NCBI RefSeq assembly: GCF_017744835.1
Contig: NZ_JAGIAM010000001.1
Coordinates: 1 to 64,000, forward strand
DNA from: Sphingomonas sp.
GTDB taxonomy: Bacteria; Pseudomonadota; Alphaproteobacteria; Sphingomonadales; Sphingomonadaceae
Length of the DNA: 64,000 nucleotides
Reading direction: 5' to 3'
This document shows positions 1-10,618 of the stretch, piece by piece. A program made the position numbers and the translations under genes. The stretch's first letter is position 1. Every line of letters begins with the position of its first letter. The notes beneath the pieces are model-generated. The model ran no database searches. It saw only the letters and a program-made list of their open reading frames with translations, and was not told the origin of the DNA.

Positions 1-239
1 GTCGGCTGCACGATGTCGAGCATGCGCTTGTAGGTGCGCACTTCGAACTGCTCGCGCGACTTCTTGTCGATGTGGGGGCCACGGTTGACCGTGAACTTCT
101 CGATCTTCGTCGGAAGCGGGATCGGGCCACGGATGAGAGCGCCGGTGCGGCGCGCAGTGTCGGCGATGTCGCCGGTCGCCTGGTCGAGCACGCGGTGATC
201 GAACGCCTTCAGGCGAATGCGGATGTTCTGCGTTTCCAT
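1..239 (-). CDS. rpsJ: 30S ribosomal protein S10, 3' end cut by window edge
   Basis: The minus strand reads [19 protein letters not shown] and continues with typical S10 sequence for 79 residues before the left edge; S10 is usually about 103 residues, so roughly a quarter is missing. S10 is a component of the 30S head and also the NusE transcription factor. The ATG at 239 has an AGGA-type Shine-Dalgarno a few bases upstream. It normally heads the S10 ribosomal protein operon. Here an intrinsic terminator separates it from tuf, so it probably has its own promoter within 240-330, although I cannot point to clear -10/-35 boxes. Confidence 0.96.
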   Translation of the reverse strand, partial: METQNIRIRLKAFDHRVLDQATGDIADTARRTGALIRGPIPLPTKIEKFTVNRGPHIDKKSREQFEVRTYKRMLDIVQP

Positions 240-330
240 GGTCCTACCAATTTGAAAGAGCGGGCCCCGTACACGGAGCTCTTGCTGTTCAACCCAAAAA
301 CTGGAGGGCGGCCCATACAGGCACCCTCAT

Positions 331-372
331 AAAAAGGCAACCGCCCGACACCCTTTTTTGGGTGCCGGGCGG
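331..372 (-). terminator. Intrinsic terminator of the str operon, after tuf
   Basis: Read on the minus strand, a 13-bp GC-rich stem (plus coordinates 360-372 pairing with 341-353, one G:U) closes a six-base loop at 354-359 and is followed by TTGCC and five T (plus 331-335). It lies 18 bases past the tuf stop and before rpsJ, so it should end most str transcripts and separate them from the S10 operon. Confidence 0.85.
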
Positions 373-390
373 CAAACCTAGCTTTTCAGC

Positions 391-1584
<1,194 letters not shown>

Positions 1585-1614
1585 TGTTTCCCTACCTTCT
1601 GATCTGAATTCCGC

Positions 1615-1653
1615 GCCGCTAAGGGACTCGCCGGAAGGCGGCCCCATAGCGGC
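1615..1653 (-). promoter_or_regulatory. Hairpin in the fusA-tuf spacer
   Basis: The spacer between fusA and tuf contains a long imperfect stem: 7 bp (1615-1621 with 1647-1653), then 3 bp (1623-1625 with 1643-1645), then a 4-bp inner stem (1629-1632 with 1637-1640) around a GGAA loop. No T-run follows on the minus strand, so it is not an obvious terminator. A role in mRNA processing or stability, allowing tuf to be expressed separately from fusA, is inference. Confidence 0.5.
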
Positions 1654-1663
1654 TGTTTTCGTG

Positions 1664-3757
<2,094 letters not shown>

Positions 3758-3780
3758 GATCGTGGTTTCCTTAAAGGTGC

Positions 3781-3805
3781 GGGGAGCCGCTTTTGGCGGC
3801 TCCCC
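3781..3805 (-). promoter_or_regulatory. 10-bp hairpin in the rpsG-fusA spacer
   Basis: A perfect 10-bp stem (3781-3790 with 3796-3805) closes a five-base loop. It lies between the rpsG stop and the fusA start on the minus-strand transcript. The bases that follow on that strand are GCACCTTT, which is a weak T-run, so partial termination or an mRNA processing site are both possible. I favour a processing or attenuation role, without direct evidence. Confidence 0.5.
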
Positions 3806-3823
3806 AGGATATAGGTGCTGTTG

Positions 3824-4294
3824 TTACCAGCGGTAGTGGCTGAAGGCGCGGTTCGCTTCGGCCATACGATGGGTGTCTTCGCGCTTCTTCACCGCGTTGC
3901 CGCGGTTGTTGGCGGCGTCCATCAGCTCGCCCGAAAGGCGCGCCGACATGGTGTGCTCGCTGCGGTTGCGGGCCGAGGCGATGAGCCAGCGGATCGCAAG
4001 CGCCTGGGCACGCTCCGGACGGACTTCCACCGGAACCTGGTAGGTCGCACCGCCGACGCGGCGGCTGCGGACCTCGATGCCCGGCTTCACGTTGTTGAGC
4101 GCGTCATGGAACACACCGATCGGCTCGCGCTTGGCGCGCTGCTCGACGGTCTCGAGCGCCGAATAGACGATCTGCTCGGCGACGGACTTCTTGCCGTCCA
4201 GCATCACCGAGTTCATGAACTTCGAAAGCACCTGATCGCCATAGACGGGATCAGGCAGGATTTCCCGCTTTTCGGGACGACGACGACGAGCCAT
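3824..4294 (-). CDS. rpsG: 30S ribosomal protein S7
   Basis: S7 is a primary 16S rRNA-binding protein that nucleates assembly of the 30S head. The 156-residue product has normal length, begins [16 protein letters not shown] and contains the family stretches [13 protein letters not shown] and [15 protein letters not shown]. It is second in the str operon, 60 bases downstream of rpsL. In E. coli S7 represses this operon by binding the rpsL-rpsG spacer; whether that holds here cannot be judged by eye. Confidence 0.98.
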   Translation of the reverse strand: MARRRRPEKREILPDPVYGDQVLSKFMNSVMLDGKKSVAEQIVYSALETVEQRAKREPIGVFHDALNNVKPGIEVRSRRVGGATYQVPVEVRPERAQALAIRWLIASARNRSEHTMSARLSGELMDAANNRGNAVKKREDTHRMAEANRAFSHYRW

Positions 4295-4354
4295 TTCTCG
4301 TTTCCTTTATGATTCAGCCGGTCCGGAACCTGTCCGGGGCTTACTTTGGCTTGC

Positions 4355-4726
4355 TTACTTCGGACGCTTCGCGCCGTACTTCGAACGGCTCTGCTTGCGG
4401 TCCTTGACGCCCTGCGTATCGAGCACGCCGCGCAGCACGTGGTAGCGCACGCCCGGAAGGTCGCGCACACGGCCGCCACGAATCAGGACCACCGAGTGCT
4501 CCTGCAGGTTGTGCCCCTCGCCGGGGATGTAGCTGATGACTTCGCGCTGGTTGGTCAGGCGGACCTTGGCAACCTTGCGGAGAGCCGAGTTCGGCTTCTT
4601 CGGAGTCGTCGTGTACACACGGGTGCAGACGCCGCGCTTCTGCGGGTTCTGCTCCATCGCAGGGACCTTCGACTTGGTCTTCTGCGGTTCGCGGCCCTTG
4701 CGGACCAGCTGGTTGATCGTCGGCAT
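4355..4726 (-). CDS. rpsL: 30S ribosomal protein S12
   Basis: S12 sits in the decoding centre and is the classic site of streptomycin-resistance mutations. Starting at [15 protein letters not shown] the product is 123 residues, the canonical length; an in-frame ATG four codons earlier (4738) is less likely. The conserved segments [15 protein letters not shown] and [13 protein letters not shown] are present. Lysines at the usual streptomycin positions appear wild type (PKKPNSA and the later GGRVRDLPG context). It is the first conventional gene of the operon, about 200 bases from the predicted promoter. Confidence 0.98.
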   Translation of the reverse strand: MPTINQLVRKGREPQKTKSKVPAMEQNPQKRGVCTRVYTTTPKKPNSALRKVAKVRLTNQREVISYIPGEGHNLQEHSVVLIRGGRVRDLPGVRYHVLRGVLDTQGVKDRKQSRSKYGAKRPK

Positions 4727-4745
4727 GAAGCCCTTCACCTTTGCG

Positions 4746-4853
4746 TTACCGGAAACGTCCGGCGGTTACTTTGCTGGAGCCCAGATTCCTTGCGAAATCA
4801 AATCTCTACGGAATACGAAAAGGCCCCGGGTGTCTGTGACCCCCCGGGCCATT
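4746..4853 (-). CDS. Possible 35-residue leader ORF before rpsL
   Basis: The str leader contains an ORF with a well-placed GGAG Shine-Dalgarno five bases before its ATG, reading [20 protein letters not shown] and ending RFR-stop 19 bases before the rpsL ATG. The first codons form one arm of a GC-rich terminator-like hairpin at 4819-4851, so ribosome entry and hairpin formation would compete. I do not recognise the peptide. It may be a regulatory leader peptide or only a chance ORF in a structured leader. Confidence 0.4.
4819..4851 (-). promoter_or_regulatory. Terminator-like hairpin in the str operon leader
   Basis: On the minus strand an 8-bp GC stem with one bulge (4844-4851 pairing with 4823-4831) closes a 12-base loop and is followed at once by TTTT. 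It lies between the predicted promoter (4930-4958) and rpsL (4726), with no minus-strand gene upstream that needs a terminator. An attenuator for ribosomal protein synthesis is therefore a reasonable inference. The T-run is short, so read-through is expected. Confidence 0.5.
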
Positions 4854-4929
4854 GCGTCTCCAGCAACGTTCAGCTCTTTGTTCCGAAAGGGCTATAGGGC
4901 GCGGAGCCCCGCCTTGCGGAACGGGGGCG

Positions 4930-4958
4930 CCTATAGCGATGGAGTCGCAGCCGGTCAA
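4930..4958 (-). promoter_or_regulatory. Sigma70-type promoter of the str operon
   Basis: The minus strand has TTGACC (plus 4953-4958), a 17-base spacer and TATAGG (plus 4930-4935), a near-ideal housekeeping promoter. It points at rpsL, and transcription would start near 4923, giving a leader of about 195 bases. A second TATAG appears about 40 bases downstream with a poorer -35. Confidence 0.75.
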
Positions 4959-5028
4959 TGGGACCGCGCTCGCCCAGCCGCCCACGCGCTGCGCTTCCGG
5001 CCCGCCCTGCCATGCGGCTTTTACGGCA

Positions 5029-5056
5029 TTTCAGCCGCAGGGCATCATGCTATACG
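5029..5056 (+). promoter_or_regulatory. Possible promoter of the bactofilin gene
   Basis: TTTCAG (5029-5034), a 16-base spacer and TATACG (5051-5056) lie about 30 bases before the bactofilin start. Together with the str promoter this makes 4739-5087 a divergent control region. It is a moderate consensus match only. Confidence 0.4.
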
Positions 5057-5087
5057 CGCCGTCCGGGGTTTTGGGGGAGTCGCATAT

Positions 5088-5531
5088 ATGTTTGCCGGCA
5101 ACAACGCGCGTGACAAGCGCACGGTCGTTTCGCCTGCGTCCGGTGGCCGGGGCACTTTCTCGGTGCTGGGCGCCGATGTGGTGGTGACCGGCAGCGTCCG
5201 CGCGAGCGCCGACCTGCACATCCAGGGCCGGATCGAAGGCGATGTGATCGGCGGCACCGTGATCCAGGGCGCAGAGAGCCACATCACCGGCACGCTGACT
5301 GCCGAAGTCGCGCGGCTCGCCGGCGCAGTCGAGGGCGTGGTCCGCGTCAGGACGCTCACGATCGAGCCCGGCGCGCGGATCACCGGCGACGTCGAATATG
5401 AGACCATCACGATCGAGAACGGCGGATCGGTCGACGGGCGGCTGAAGCACGTCGACGCGCTCGATGCCTCGGCGCCGGCGACTGCGATCGCGACGGTGAG
5501 CCTCGCCGCGTCGAACGAACGCGCCGCCTGA
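5088..5531 (+). CDS. Bactofilin family cytoskeletal protein (polymer-forming)
   Basis: Bactofilins are small beta-helical proteins that form nucleotide-independent filaments under the membrane and localise cell-envelope enzymes. From the ATG at 5088 (GGGGGAG eight bases upstream) the product is 147 residues. It shows the characteristic repeating hydrophobic/glycine pattern FSVLGADVVVTGSVRASADL, HIQGRIEGDV, ITGTLTAEVARLAG and GARITGDVEYETITIENGG, flanked by short polar tails. A far longer open frame upstream (from 4536) overlaps rpsL and the leader and is not credible as coding. It is transcribed divergently from the str operon and converges on the DUF4142 gene. Confidence 0.9.
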   Translation: MFAGNNARDKRTVVSPASGGRGTFSVLGADVVVTGSVRASADLHIQGRIEGDVIGGTVIQGAESHITGTLTAEVARLAGAVEGVVRVRTLTIEPGARITGDVEYETITIENGGSVDGRLKHVDALDASAPATAIATVSLAASNERAA

Positions 5532-5537
5532 AGATCC

Positions 5538-5566
5538 GGGAGGCGCGCTCCGCCGAGCCGCCTCCC
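5538..5566. terminator. Inverted repeat between convergent genes
   Basis: An 8-bp perfect inverted repeat (5538-5545 with 5559-5566) sits between the convergent ends of the bactofilin and DUF4142 genes. It lacks a good T-run on either side, so a bidirectional termination role is only suggested by its position. Confidence 0.35.
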
Positions 5567-5574
5567 GCCAATAG

Positions 5575-6162
5575 CTAGAGCGAGCGGATCTTGGTCAGGT
5601 GTTCCTGGACCATCTTCTGCGCCTCGCCGGCGAAGCTCTTGAGCTCGGGCACGTCGCCGCTGGCGGCATAGCCCTGCACCAGCGCCAACGCCTTCTCGTG
5701 CGCCGCGGTCTGCTGGGTCTTGTAGGCGGCGTCGAACGCCGCACCCTCGGCGTTGCGCAACGCGGCGAGGTTCGCCTCCTGCTCGGCCGTGAGCGTCGGA
5801 GCCGGGATGATCGCCGGATTCGCGGCATTGCCCGCGGTCTTGAGTTTGTCGCTCGACTTGGTGTGCTCGCTGACCATCAACGCGCCGAAGTCCTTGAGGC
5901 CCTGGCTCTGCGCCTTCTCCTGCGCCAGCTTGCCAGCCTCGATCTCATATTGGTCGCTCGCCGCGACGTCGTTGGCGAACTGCTGGGCGGGCGAGACCTG
6001 CGCCGCCATGTTGGTGGTCGCATTGGCCTCGTCGGTCATGTTCATGTCTTCCATGTTCATGCCGGTCATGTCGCCCGTGGTGGCGTTGGTGGTCGTGTTG
6101 CCTCCGCACGCGGCAAGCGCGAGCGCTGGGGCGAGCCCCAGGATCAGATGGTGCTTCGTCAT
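5575..6162 (-). CDS. DUF4142 (ferritin-like) lipoprotein with Met-rich N-terminus
   Basis: The 195-residue product has a lipoprotein signal (MTKHHLILGLAPALALAAC, with the lipobox cysteine at about residue 19), a low-complexity Asn/Thr/Met linker, then a four-helix DUF4142 domain including FANDVAASDQYEIEAGKLA and FGALMVSEHTKSSDKL. DUF4142 proteins are exported and structurally ferritin-like but without an agreed biochemical role; many are stress-induced. The linker contains a methionine cluster (MTGMNMEDMNM) that resembles periplasmic copper-binding stretches, which is inference only. It is separated by 69 bases from the chemoreceptor gene on the same strand. Confidence 0.85.
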   Translation of the reverse strand: MTKHHLILGLAPALALAACGGNTTTNATTGDMTGMNMEDMNMTDEANATTNMAAQVSPAQQFANDVAASDQYEIEAGKLAQEKAQSQGLKDFGALMVSEHTKSSDKLKTAGNAANPAIIPAPTLTAEQEANLAALRNAEGAAFDAAYKTQQTAAHEKALALVQGYAASGDVPELKSFAGEAQKMVQEHLTKIRSL

Positions 6163-6231
6163 GCAGGCGTCCTCCTCGAAGGCGGTTCAACGCCCGCGCG
6201 GTAGCGGTCGTTCCTGCCCGGGTACAGGCCT

Positions 6232-7554
6232 TCAGGCGCGGTGCAGCTCGGCGAGGAAGGTGTCGAGCTGGCGCGAGAGGGCGCCCGCATCGGCGCGCAG
6301 CCGGTCGGCGAGGCTCAGCATCGCATTGGCCTGGTGCGAGGCGGCGCGCGACGTGCCGCCGATCGCCTCCACGTCCTGCTGGATGCCCGTGCTGGCGGCG
6401 ACGGCCTCGTCGACGTTGCGCGCAATCGTGCGCGTCGCCGATTCCTGCGCATCGACCGCGGCGCGCACGCCCGAGGCCAGGTCGGCCATCGCGCCGATCG
6501 CAAGCTCGACCTGCTCATGGCCGGCCGCCACGTCGTCGACGCTCTGGCGGATCTCGCCGACATGCGCCGCGATCCGCGCAGCGGCGGTGCCGGTCTGTGC
6601 CGAGAGCTGCTTCACTTCATTGGCGACGACGCTGAATCCCCTGCCCGCCTCGCCCGCGCGCGCAGCCTCGATCGTGGCGTTGAGCGCGAGCAAATTCACC
6701 TGGCGCGCGATCTCGCTGATCAGCCCGATCACCGAATCGATCGACTGCGCGGCGCGCAGCAGCTCGCGGGTGCGCGCACTGCCGGCGGCGACGAGGTCGG
6801 ACGCAGTCGCCGCCGCAGCCTGCGCCTCGCTCGAGCTGCGCGCGATCTCGCCCAGCGACACCGCGAGGTCGTGCCCGCGCGCAGCGATCTCGGTCATGTT
6901 GTCGCGGGTCTGGGACGCAGCCGAGGCGACCGCCACGGCACGGTCGCCCAAGTCGGTGGCGCGCTCGGCGGTGTTGGACGCGCTCGACTGGAGCTCGGCG
7001 GCGAGCTGGTCCATCGCGCCGGCAAGCGTCGCGACCTGCTCCTCGAACCGCTCGCTGGCGCGCTCGATCCGCTCGGCACGCGCGACGCGCGCCGTTGCCA
7101 ACCGCTGCTCGCGCTCGGCGGCGAGATGGAGGAGCCGGCGGTTCGCCACCACGCCGTGGAGCTTCCCGTCCAGCGTCAGGATCATCCCCTCGGTGCCGTT
7201 GGCGGCGCGATAGGCGTCGATCAGCGCGCCCGTCCCCAGCGTCGCTTCGGCCACCGGGCAGGAGCGCAGATAGCGCCGCACGCCGTCACCGTAGCTCGGG
7301 TTGCGCATCAGCGCATGGCCGAAGGGATTGAGCAGCAGCAGCCGCACGTCCTTCTCGAAGATCGCCCCCGCGGGCCGGCGCTGGGCATCGACGACAGGGA
7401 TCAGGCGCAGTTCGGGATCGGCGTTGAAGATGTCGACCGCGCGCAACAACTGGTCCTCGAGCCCGAGCGAAGGCGGCGCGGCCTCGGCGGGAGTGAGCCA
7501 GTCGGCGGGCGCGGGCGCAGGTCGGGGCGCAAGGGCAAGCGCGGTGTGTCGCAT
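6232..7554 (-). CDS. Soluble methyl-accepting chemotaxis-type receptor, possible CBS-pair sensor
   Basis: The C-terminal half is an MCP signalling domain with the invariant hairpin-tip region ([20 protein letters not shown] followed by [17 protein letters not shown]) at roughly residues 270-320 of 440, so it should engage CheA/CheW. No membrane-spanning segment is visible. The N-terminal part (residues about 30-145: [18 protein letters not shown], then [20 protein letters not shown]) resembles a pair of CBS-like modules, implying cytoplasmic ligand sensing; that assignment is tentative. I chose [10 protein letters not shown] at 7554. The open frame continues to 7770 but would overlap the cobalamin riboswitch on the other strand. 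It is divergent from the cobalamin operon. Confidence 0.85.
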   Translation of the reverse strand: MRHTALALAPRPAPAPADWLTPAEAAPPSLGLEDQLLRAVDIFNADPELRLIPVVDAQRRPAGAIFEKDVRLLLLNPFGHALMRNPSYGDGVRRYLRSCPVAEATLGTGALIDAYRAANGTEGMILTLDGKLHGVVANRRLLHLAAEREQRLATARVARAERIERASERFEEQVATLAGAMDQLAAELQSSASNTAERATDLGDRAVAVASAASQTRDNMTEIAARGHDLAVSLGEIARSSSEAQAAAATASDLVAAGSARTRELLRAAQSIDSVIGLISEIARQVNLLALNATIEAARAGEAGRGFSVVANEVKQLSAQTGTAAARIAAHVGEIRQSVDDVAAGHEQVELAIGAMADLASGVRAAVDAQESATRTIARNVDEAVAASTGIQQDVEAIGGTSRAASHQANAMLSLADRLRADAGALSRQLDTFLAELHRA

Positions 7555-7673
7555 GGCCGCCGGACTATGGGGCTGATGGTAAAGGCGACATTGACCGTTG
7601 GTTACACTACCGAGACAAACCCGATTTTTTCGCGGTTGCAGCAGGAAAATACCGGTTCTAGAAGCGCGGCTGT

Positions 7674-7828
7674 GACGGGTGTCCCCTGCCAAGGGGATGA
7701 AAAGGGAACTCGGTTCGAACCCGAGGCTGCCCCCGCAACTGTAACCGGCGAGCCGGCGCATCCATGCCACTGGGATCCTCCCGGGAAGGCAGCGCCAAGG
7801 CCCTGACCCGGGAGCCAGGAGACCTGCC
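7674..7828 (+). ncRNA. Cobalamin (AdoCbl) riboswitch
   Basis: All landmark elements of the B12 box are present in order: GGTGTCCCC start, the AAAAGGGAA segment at about 7700, CTGCCCCCGCAACTGTAA at 7727-7744, GCCACTGGG at about 7766, and the closing AGCCAGGAGACCTGCC at 7813-7828. It lies upstream of btuB on the same strand, where it should reduce expression of the btuBFCD operon when cobalamin is plentiful. The strand and spacing match other btuB leaders. Confidence 0.96.
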
Positions 7829-7872
7829 CCTCACAGTCGATTCCTTTGCGCGGGCGGGGTGCACCGGGCGAA

Positions 7873-7888
7873 CGAGGGGAGACCCTCG
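7873..7888 (+). promoter_or_regulatory. GNRA-capped hairpin between riboswitch and btuB
   Basis: Six GC-rich base pairs (7873-7878 with 7883-7888) close a GAGA tetraloop. It sits 45 bases past the aptamer and 74 bases before btuB, with no T-run after it. It could be part of the riboswitch expression platform or a stability element; neither is shown by sequence alone. Confidence 0.4.
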
Positions 7889-7961
7889 CGTGAGCGACAC
7901 CGTGAACCGGGTCGCCGCGCCAATTCCATCGGCAGGCGACCCCAGAAGAAGGTGTCTTGCC

Positions 7962-9794
7962 GTGAAGAAGTACAAGCTGTTCCTTTCCGCCACTGCAGCG
8001 CTGCTGCCGTTCGCCGCGCATGCGCAGAGCGACGAGCCGATCGTCGTCGTCGCCACCGGCGTGGAGCAATCGCCCGACGAGATCGGGCGCTCGGTGACGC
8101 TGATCGGGCGCGACGAGATCGAGACGCACCAGACCGTCGCGCTCTCCGACCTGCTCGCCACCACCCCCGGCGTCACCGTCACTCGCAACGGCGGCCTCGG
8201 CGGCTTCACCGGCGTGCGCATCCGCGGCGCCGAGGCCGAGCAGACCCTCGTCCTGATCGACGGCGTGCGCGTCAACGATCCCTCCGCCCCCGGCGGCGGC
8301 TTCGATTTCGGCAACCTCCTCGCCGGATCGATCGAGCGCGTCGAAGTGCTGCGCGGTCCCAATTCGGTCGCCTGGGGCAGCCAGGCGATCGGCGGCGTCG
8401 TCAATGTCGTGACCGAGCGGCCGGTCGACGGGCTGCGCGTCCGCGGCAACGCCGAATATGGCAGCAACGAGCAGTTCGGCGCTAGCGGCGCCCTGTCGGC
8501 GGGCAACGAGCGCGTGCAGGGCGCGCTGACCGCGGGCTATCTCACCACCGACGGGATCAGCCAGGCGGCGAGCGGCACCGAGCCCGACGGCTATCGCCAG
8601 ATCGGCGGCACCGCGCGCGTCTTGGTCGAGTTCGCCCCCGGCTTCGGCGCCGACCTGCGCGGCTATTATGCGCACAGCCGGCTCGATCTCGACGGCTTCC
8701 CCGCCCCCACCTACGCCTTCGCCGATACCGAGGAATATTCGGAGGCGCAGGAGGCCTATGGCTATGTCGGGCTCCACGGCGTGACCGGCCCGGTCAAGCA
8801 TCGCCTCTCCTTCACCCTGGCCGACGTCAACCGCGACAATTACGATCCGGCGTCCGGCAGCGACGCGAGCTTCTTCTCGCGCGGCCGCAGCGAGCGTTAT
8901 GCCTATCAGGGCGAGGCCGCGCTCGGATCGGTCGCGCGGCTCGTCTTCGGCGCCGAGCAGGAGGACAGCCGCTTCTTCGACGGCAGCACGCGCGCGAGCC
9001 AGGGCATCACCAGCGTCTATGGCGAAGCGATCGTGACTCCGGTCGAGCCCCTCACGCTCACCGCCGGGCTGCGCAACGACGATCACAGCGGCTTCGGCAG
9101 CCATATGAGCTGGGGCGCCAACGCCGCGCTCCGCCCGGCGGCCGGCACGCTGCTCCACGCCAGCTATGGCGAGGGGTTCAAGGCGCCGACGCTCTACCAG
9201 CGCTTCAGCTTCTACGGCACGCCCGACCTGCAGCCTGAGACCGCCGAGAGCTATGAGGTCGGCGCGCGGCAGGAGATCACCAAGGGCCTGTCGCTCGGCG
9301 CCACCTGGTTCCGCCGCGACACGCGCCAGCAGATCGACTTCGATCTGGCGACTTCGACCTATTTCAACATCGCCCGCTCACGTGCGCGCGGAGTCGAAGT
9401 GGAGATCGTCGCCCAGCCCGTCACCGGATTGTCACTGCGCGGCGGCTACACGCACGTCGATGCGGAGAATCGTTCGCCCGGCGCCAATCTCGGCAACGAC
9501 CTGCCCCGCCGCCCGCGCGACACCGGCAGCCTGTCGGTCGACTATCGCTTTGCCCACGGCCCGAGCCTGGGCGCGACGCTGCTGATCGTGGACGACAGCT
9601 TCGACAATGCCGCCAACACCGTCCGGCTCGACGGCTATGCGCTGGCGAGCATCCGCGCCTCGGTGCCCGTCACCCGCCAGGTCGAGCTCTATGGCCGCGT
9701 CGAGAACCTGTTCGACGCGGACTATCAGACCGTCGCCGGCTACGGCACCTTCGGCCGCACTGCGCACGCCGGCGTGCGGCTGCGGTTCGACTGA
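7962..9794 (+). CDS. btuB: TonB-dependent outer-membrane cobalamin receptor
   Basis: BtuB moves cobalamin across the outer membrane using TonB energy. From a GTG start (AGAAGG about ten bases upstream) the 610-residue product has a signal peptide ending AAHAQS, a TonB-box-like DEPIVVVAT, a plug domain (LSDLLATTPGVTVTRNGG, IERVEVLRGPNSVAWGSQA) and a 22-strand-type barrel ending in the outer-membrane signature AGVRLRFD. Although the frame is open from 7764, that part is the riboswitch and leader. The riboswitch upstream and the BtuF/C/D genes downstream fix the substrate as cobalamin. Its stop codon overlaps the btuF start. Confidence 0.93.
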   Translation: MKKYKLFLSATAALLPFAAHAQSDEPIVVVATGVEQSPDEIGRSVTLIGRDEIETHQTVALSDLLATTPGVTVTRNGGLGGFTGVRIRGAEAEQTLVLIDGVRVNDPSAPGGGFDFGNLLAGSIERVEVLRGPNSVAWGSQAIGGVVNVVTERPVDGLRVRGNAEYGSNEQFGASGALSAGNERVQGALTAGYLTTDGISQAASGTEPDGYRQIGGTARVLVEFAPGFGADLRGYYAHSRLDLDGFPAPTYAFADTEEYSEAQEAYGYVGLHGVTGPVKHRLSFTLADVNRDNYDPASGSDASFFSRGRSERYAYQGEAALGSVARLVFGAEQEDSRFFDGSTRASQGITSVYGEAIVTPVEPLTLTAGLRNDDHSGFGSHMSWGANAALRPAAGTLLHASYGEGFKAPTLYQRFSFYGTPDLQPETAESYEVGARQEITKGLSLGATWFRRDTRQQIDFDLATSTYFNIARSRARGVEVEIVAQPVTGLSLRGGYTHVDAENRSPGANLGNDLPRRPRDTGSLSVDYRFAHGPSLGATLLIVDDSFDNAANTVRLDGYALASIRASVPVTRQVELYGRVENLFDADYQTVAGYGTFGRTAHAGVRLRFD

Positions 9795-10618
9795 TGCGGG
9801 GCGCCGCGCTCCTGTGCCTGCTGGTCGCCGGGTGCGCGGCGCCGTCGTCCTCGGCTGGCGGCGGCATCGTCTCGATGAACCCCTGTGCCGATGCGATGCT
9901 GGTCCAACTGGTGCCGCCCCAGCGTATCGCCGCGATCAGCCATTATTCGCGCGATCCCGCCGCCAGCTCGATCGCGCCCCAGGTCGCCGCGCGCTTCCGC
10001 ACCACCAGCGGGACTGCCGAGGAAGTGATCGCGATGCGCCCCGACCTGGTAGTGGCCAGCAGCTTCACGGCGTCCTCGACGCGCGAGGCGCTGGCGCGTG
10101 CGGGGGTGAAGACGCTTTATCTCGATTCGCCCGTGACTATCGAAGCGAGCAAGGCGCAGGTCCGCGCGCTCGCCGCCGCGCTCGACGCCGTCCCCGCCGG
10201 CGAGGCGATGGTCGCGCGGATCGACCATGCCGTCGCCGCCGCGGCGCATTCCGGCCCCGCGGTGCCCGCCTTGCTGTGGATCGGCGGTAATCTCGTCTCG
10301 GGCGGCGGCACGCTGCTCGACGAGATGATGGTCAAGGCCGGCTTCAGCGATCATGCTGCGCATTATGGGCTGCAGCACACCGGCTATCTTCCGATCGAGC
10401 ATGTGCTCGTCGATCCGCCGCGCGTGATGCTCGTTCCCGACGAGCCCGGCCGTGATGCCGACTCGCGCGCCGCCCAGCTCCGCGGCCGCGCGCTCGCGCG
10501 CATGGGGGCGAAGGTCGATCAGGCACGCTTCCCCCGCAGCTTGGTCAATTGCGGCGGCCCGGTGATCGCCACGGCGATGACGCGGCTCGCCGAGGTCCGG
10601 CGCGAGGTGGGCCCATGA
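9794..10618 (+). CDS. btuF: Cobalamin ABC transporter substrate-binding lipoprotein
   Basis: The 274-residue product starts with a short lipoprotein signal (MRGAALLCLLVAGC), so it is probably anchored to the inner membrane facing the periplasm rather than free like E. coli BtuF. The remainder fits a class III helical-backbone binding protein (IVSMNPCADAMLVQLVPPQR, SGTAEEVIAMRPDLVVAS, ALLWIGGNLVSGGGTLLDEM). The ATG shares its A with the btuB TGA, and its own stop overlaps the btuC ATG, giving a translationally coupled chain. The BtuF name rests on the riboswitch-controlled context as much as on sequence. Confidence 0.85.
   Translation: MRGAALLCLLVAGCAAPSSSAGGGIVSMNPCADAMLVQLVPPQRIAAISHYSRDPAASSIAPQVAARFRTTSGTAEEVIAMRPDLVVASSFTASSTREALARAGVKTLYLDSPVTIEASKAQVRALAAALDAVPAGEAMVARIDHAVAAAAHSGPAVPALLWIGGNLVSGGGTLLDEMMVKAGFSDHAAHYGLQHTGYLPIEHVLVDPPRVMLVPDEPGRDADSRAAQLRGRALARMGAKVDQARFPRSLVNCGGPVIATAMTRLAEVRREVGP

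Noticed and set aside
7711..7726. tRNA-like T-loop (GGTTCGAACCC)
   Set aside because: It is part of the cobalamin riboswitch; no acceptor stem or anticodon arm surrounds it.
7555..7770. 72-codon N-terminal extension of the chemoreceptor
   Set aside because: It lies opposite the cobalamin riboswitch and the btuB leader, and its sequence has no resemblance to a sensor domain.
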